From Chrysomallon squamiferum (lineage: Eukaryota; Mollusca; Gastropoda; Neomphalida; Peltospiridae): 64,000 nucleotides of DNA. The translations under genes and the position numbers were made by a program. Below, piece by piece: positions 60,726-64,000 of the stretch (within the stretch, counting starts at the first letter, position 1; the number at the start of each line of letters is the position of its first letter). The stretch lies in NCBI GenBank assembly GCA_012295275.1, contig CM022672.1, forward strand, positions 13,930,495-13,994,494, read 5' to 3'. The notes below the pieces were generated by a model. That model was not told where the DNA came from and did not search any database. It saw nothing but the letters and a program-made list of their open reading frames with translations.

Positions 60726-60813
<88 letters not shown>

Positions 60814-62036
60814 TTCTTAAATAATCCAAAATAAACGGAAAGCAAAATAGACAGATCATTCTAACCGTTTTTTTTAAACCTTTTAGGATATAAAAAAAAA
60901 GGAATATGTGACTTTGTAAGCTGAATTTAAAATGTTAATGTAATTAAATTTAAAAAAATGAAATATGTAAACATTATTATGACGTGCACTGATCTGGGAA
61001 GTAATTGAACAAATACCTCAGTAAGTAACTGAAACCAGTTCTCCATTTTGACAATTTCCATAAAAGCTGTCAGTCTCAAAGGAGGTAACTGCTGACAAAT
61101 GAGATCGAGAGAACACGAAGGATTAACATGGCTTTCTGCCATTGCTGGAGAACTGCTGACTTCCTTGGACTGAAGTACTCGCTTGAACAGTATTGAAAAA
61201 ACTTTGAGTCCCCAGAACTCTTGGTCTATATCCTGTCGTGGCTTCTCCAGTCCATTTACAATGTCGTGTACAGCCGGTCCAATTATCTTAATAAATTTTG
61301 AACATGGTTTTCTCTCTTCTTCTTTTCCCTGGAATGAAAAAAAATAATAAAAAAAAAATAATAAAAAAATAACAAACAATATATGACAAGTTACGTTATT
61401 TAGAATAAAAGGCATGTACAAATAAATGTATGTGACTATAGAAAATAGTACAATTATAGATAAACATATATTACCTATTGTTTATTATATTAAAAATAAA
61501 GACTTAGGTAAAATTGTATGGCTACTGAAAATATGTAAAAAAATATTTGTTTCAAAATACCTATTATTTTTTTATTTTTGTTTTAGTCAAGATGTCTAAT
61601 TATATCTGTGCAAGTTTCCCACCATTAACAAAAGTGTATATGTATGAAAGTTTACTGAGCTAAGACTGACGATTTGTGGGAGTAAAACACTTAGCTTCAG
61701 TTTAGCCAAAACTTTCGGCTTTGCCTGATCAAATGTTTCTGACATCACTGAATAGATAATAAAGTACATTTATTTTTAATTATTTATGTATTTTATATTT
61801 TTGGTTCGACTGGAAAAAAAAATAGTTCTAGATATTAGTTTGTTCTCATTCAGTCTGACTAATCGTAGATAGTTACATAGTATTCAGTTGTCGAGCCTTA
61901 AGACTAAGAGTCTTATGTTTTGTAATTTAAATTTGTTATAATTTGATATTACTGAGATTTCTCAGAATTATTTTACCTCTGCAGAAGCAAGAACTAACGC
62001 AGAATTAAGAACTGCAATTTCTGGTGAAAATTCCAT
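52763..62036 (-). CDS. GEMIN4: Gem-associated protein 4 (SMN complex)
   Basis: Fifteen coding exons join in frame: 62036-61977, 61328-61017, 60715-59848, 59531-59477, 59249-59117, 58648-58484, 58112-58002, 57716-57558, 57000-56622, 56217-56108, 55678-55648, 55113-55001, 54575-54443, 53723-53596, 53074-52763. They give 1022 aa (human 1058). The protein is all alpha-helical in character, Leu-rich and poorly conserved, but blocks align in order with human GEMIN4: VKQLDWTVLLRL (human EQLDWTVGLRL), TQIFCH near the C-terminus (human TQVFCH), NPCPLILCLCNLL, and the closing helix with MRESLMKK. GEMIN4 is a core Gemin of the SMN complex, which assembles Sm rings on spliceosomal snRNAs in the cytoplasm and nuclear gems; it binds GEMIN3 (DDX20). 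All introns are GT-AG. The start context is good (gtcATGG). Exon 15's acceptor is preceded by about 34 T. The many coding introns contrast with the nearly intronless human coding region (from memory). Confidence 0.92.
53939..54027. repeat. (TATC)n/(TATG)n tetranucleotide tract in GEMIN4 intron 13
   Basis: TATC units with TGTC and TATG variants at the left end, perfect at the right end. Confidence 0.95.
54147..54204. repeat. (GT)n tract in GEMIN4 intron 13
   Basis: Perfect GT repeat, 58 bases, only 120 bases from the TATC tract. Confidence 0.95.
55522..55567. repeat. (GT)n tract in GEMIN4 intron 11
   Basis: Perfect GT repeat. Confidence 0.95.
55719..55778. repeat. (TAA)n tract in GEMIN4 intron 10
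   Basis: Perfect TAA repeats, 40 bases from the acceptor of the 31-nt exon 11. Confidence 0.95.
57012..57096. repeat. (TAA)n-(TGA)n tract in GEMIN4 intron 8
   Basis: TAA repeats turning into TGA repeats, starting 12 bases from the exon 9 acceptor. Confidence 0.95.
57430..57513. repeat. (TAA)n tract in GEMIN4 intron 8
   Basis: TAA repeats with one TAACAT interruption, close to the exon 8 donor. Confidence 0.95.
60727..60810. repeat. (TAA)n tract in GEMIN4 intron 2
   Basis: TAA repeats starting 10 bases from the exon 3 acceptor; on the sense strand this is (TTA)n in place of an ordinary pyrimidine tract. Confidence 0.95.
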
Positions 62037-62934
62037 GACAAGTTTTAAAATATAGATATATTATTATGTAAAGCTATCATTTTATCGTGGACGTAATAAC
62101 AAGAAGGTGTCTATAATTACTTCCCTTTAAATTTTAGTTTTCATTTATTTGTACCCCATTTACTTCCCTCCATAATGTTAACAGCATCAAACTTTTTAAT
62201 CAAACGAACATCTAATATCAAATATTGAAATATTCTTCATTTCTTTCTTTCTTTCTTTCTTAATTTTGATAATTTAATCAAAATACAAATCCATTTATTC
62301 TGGACATGGAGAAAGATTGGGCTCTTTAAGCAACTTAGCATATTAAACATTAATTCTTATTTTATTGTTAATGAAAGTTATACTTAGATAACTCGAACGG
62401 GTAGAAACAAATATGCGCATATAATTATTCGTTAAGTTATATTGTACAAAATGGATTGTAAAATATCTAATTTAAACAGATCCACAAAATATTTAACTGT
62501 TATCATTTTTTAAGACGGTAATATCCAAAGTACTCACGGCAAAGACGTCAAGAGAATTAAGTACTTAAACTAAAAATAAAACAATATTGTTTAAATCGTT
62601 CCTGCATTCCGTCGTTATTTAAACTTTATTGTATTATATATTTTCATATTTTCCATATTAAGTGTATATTTACACACATATATCTTGTTTTAACATTCAA
62701 TGATGATATGACAAATGATAAATAAAAGACAACAGACTTGATAAATATCTTTTATAACAATATATTTCTCTGACGGTTACAGAAAACCGAGATTCCTCAA
62801 AATTTTGCATATAACCTCTGTCATTATCCTGAAAAAAATAGAGAAGAAATTAAAGATTATAAATCTGTATTAAAATACATTTTACACGTACACATACATA
62901 GTAAAGGAAAAGATGAAGATAAACAAAAGACAAG
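62037..62934. other. Upstream region of GEMIN4
   Basis: The GEMIN4 promoter should lie here on the minus strand. It is AT-rich with a (TTTC)n run near 62240-62260. No ORF and no clear core promoter motif. Confidence 0.45.
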
Positions 62935-62939
62935 ATTGT

Positions 62940-63007
<68 letters not shown>

Positions 63008-63367
63008 TAAATAATAAAATAGAAGAAGATTAAACATATTGGTTATACGTTAATGACGATATGTTTGATACGTGCGTTTGCGTGTGTTAATGTGTGCGAG
63101 GCGCTTTTGATAATATATAGATATAAGATAATATGATAATATATGATAATATGAAACATAATATATGTTTGCGTGCGTTTATGCGTGCAAGGCGCTTTTG
63201 ATAATATATAATATGTATATAAATATATATATATATGATAATATATTATATATATATATATATTATCAAAAGCGCCTCGCACGCATAAACACACGCAAAC
63301 GCACATATCAAACATATCGTCATAAACGTATAACCAATATGTCTAATCTTCTTCTATTTTATTTATT

Positions 63368-63434
<67 letters not shown>

Positions 63435-63439
63435 ACAAT
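62935..63439. repeat. 505-bp imperfect palindrome (fold-back element)
   Basis: The left end (attgtaaactataataataa at 62935) is the exact reverse complement of the right end at 63439. From the outside inward each arm has a (TAA)n/(TTA)n tract, then about 105 unique bases including taaaatagaagaagatta and ggcgcttttgataatata. Arm unique parts differ at about 5 of 105 positions. The centre is AT-rich and contains a third partial copy of the unique part in direct orientation near 63165-63215. Fold-back MITE or recombination product; no ORF. Confidence 0.9.
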
Positions 63440-63593
63440 ATAACACCGATCTTTATATGACTGTGTTTTTATAAACGATAATTCCTCTGACAGTTAAGCC
63501 TACCCAATTTAATATTTTCTTCTTAATAATAATAAACTAAAATATACCATAACGTTATAATTAAAAACTGTTAACATGCAGGATAATTATTAT
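63440..63593. other. Short spacer between palindrome and transposon end
   Basis: AT-rich sequence with no ORF. It separates the fold-back element from the Tc1/mariner end by about 150 bases. Confidence 0.5.
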
Positions 63594-64000
63594 ACAGGGT
63601 GTCCAATAAGTTTCCATACATAGGAAAAAATAAACGTTTTTATATGAAAAACCATTTTTATTTACATAATATGCTCTACGTGACTGCCATTATGTTGAAA
63701 ACACATTTCAGTGTGCGTCCTCCACTGCTGAAGATCACGTTCAAGCACAGCTGGAGTTATCCTTGTAATGGCGTTGGTCATACGTTGCTTGAGATAATTT
63801 ATGTTTTGTATCTTTTCCTTAATACACCATGGCCTTCAAATGCCCCCAAAGGTAAAAATCAAGCAGGGATGGAAAAAATCTCTTCTTGCAACATTTTGAG
63901 ATACTTATCAGCATTAAGATTCCTATCAACGAAAAATGGTCCAATACTTCTGCCACTCCATATCCCGGCCCACACCATAAAAAAAAATATACAATGTTAA
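63594..64000 (-). pseudogene. Broken Tc1/mariner-superfamily transposase copy (partial, runs off edge)
   Basis: On the minus strand the frame from 63978 reads MVWAGIWSG then GPFFVDRNLNADKYLKML, the region around the second catalytic Asp block of DDE transposases. It stops at about 63859. In a shifted frame the typical C-terminal block DFYLWGHLKAMVY follows at once. After another disruption it ends with HVEHIM and a stop. The stretch between, which should carry the QQDGA-type catalytic motif, is missing, so there is an internal deletion plus frame breaks. A terminal-repeat-like end with a TA flank (ta|cagggtgtcc) sits at 63595-63606. The copy is inactive. The other end and N-terminal half are beyond the window. 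Confidence 0.8.

Noticed and set aside
60716-60859. Extension of GEMIN4 exon 3 upstream into poly-Tyr/Leu
   Set aside because: This part is the (TAA)n tract read on the minus strand. The acceptor at 60717-60716 cleanly starts the exon with ALSVLD.
63599-64000. 133-codon plus-strand ORF at the right edge
   Set aside because: It is the antisense of the broken Tc1/mariner transposase.

Overview
This window is nuclear DNA from an intron-rich animal. It is very AT-rich and packed with (TAA)n, (CT/GA)n, (CA/GT)n and homopolymer tracts. Coding exons are short islands with GT-AG borders, and single-copy animal orthologs can be assembled exon by exon. A lophotrochozoan such as a mollusc would fit the domain content and repeat style, but that is inference; nothing here fixes the species.

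Layout. 1-2659 (minus): first coding exon of a secreted NIDO-domain (SNED1/nidogen-like) protein, whose remaining exons lie beyond the left edge. 2660-20146: about 17.5 kb without a recognisable gene, holding nearly all the long CT/GA tracts, one perfect 50-bp tandem duplication and several less AT-rich islands. 20147-26068 (plus): PHYHD1, 11 coding exons, 288 aa. 28132-35419 (plus): ODR4, 12 coding exons, 454 aa. 38498-39889 (minus): a small protein made of two MLLE/PABC domains without RNA-binding domains, 3 exons, one with a GC donor. 41769-44091 (plus): ribosomal protein L28 with a probable non-coding 5'TOP exon. 45379-46674 (minus): RNF26, an intronless multi-membrane-span RING E3. 48173-49378 (plus): a membrane protein with an 81-nt tandem-repeat acidic/basic tail and no RING. 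50610-51571 (plus): a second RNF26-type membrane/RING gene broken by one frameshift at an A-run. 52763-62036 (minus): GEMIN4, 15 coding exons, 1022 aa. 62935-63439: a 505-bp imperfect palindrome. 63594-64000: a broken Tc1/mariner-superfamily copy running off the right edge.

The genes are mostly unrelated housekeeping neighbours: lipid-type dioxygenase, ER membrane chaperone, ribosome, ER/endosome ubiquitin ligase and SMN complex. The exception is 45-51.6 kb, where three adjacent multi-span membrane ORFs look like a local RNF26-type family. The most novel items are the tandem-MLLE protein and this RNF26-like cluster. All coordinates were built by hand from splice sites and reading frame, without alignments.
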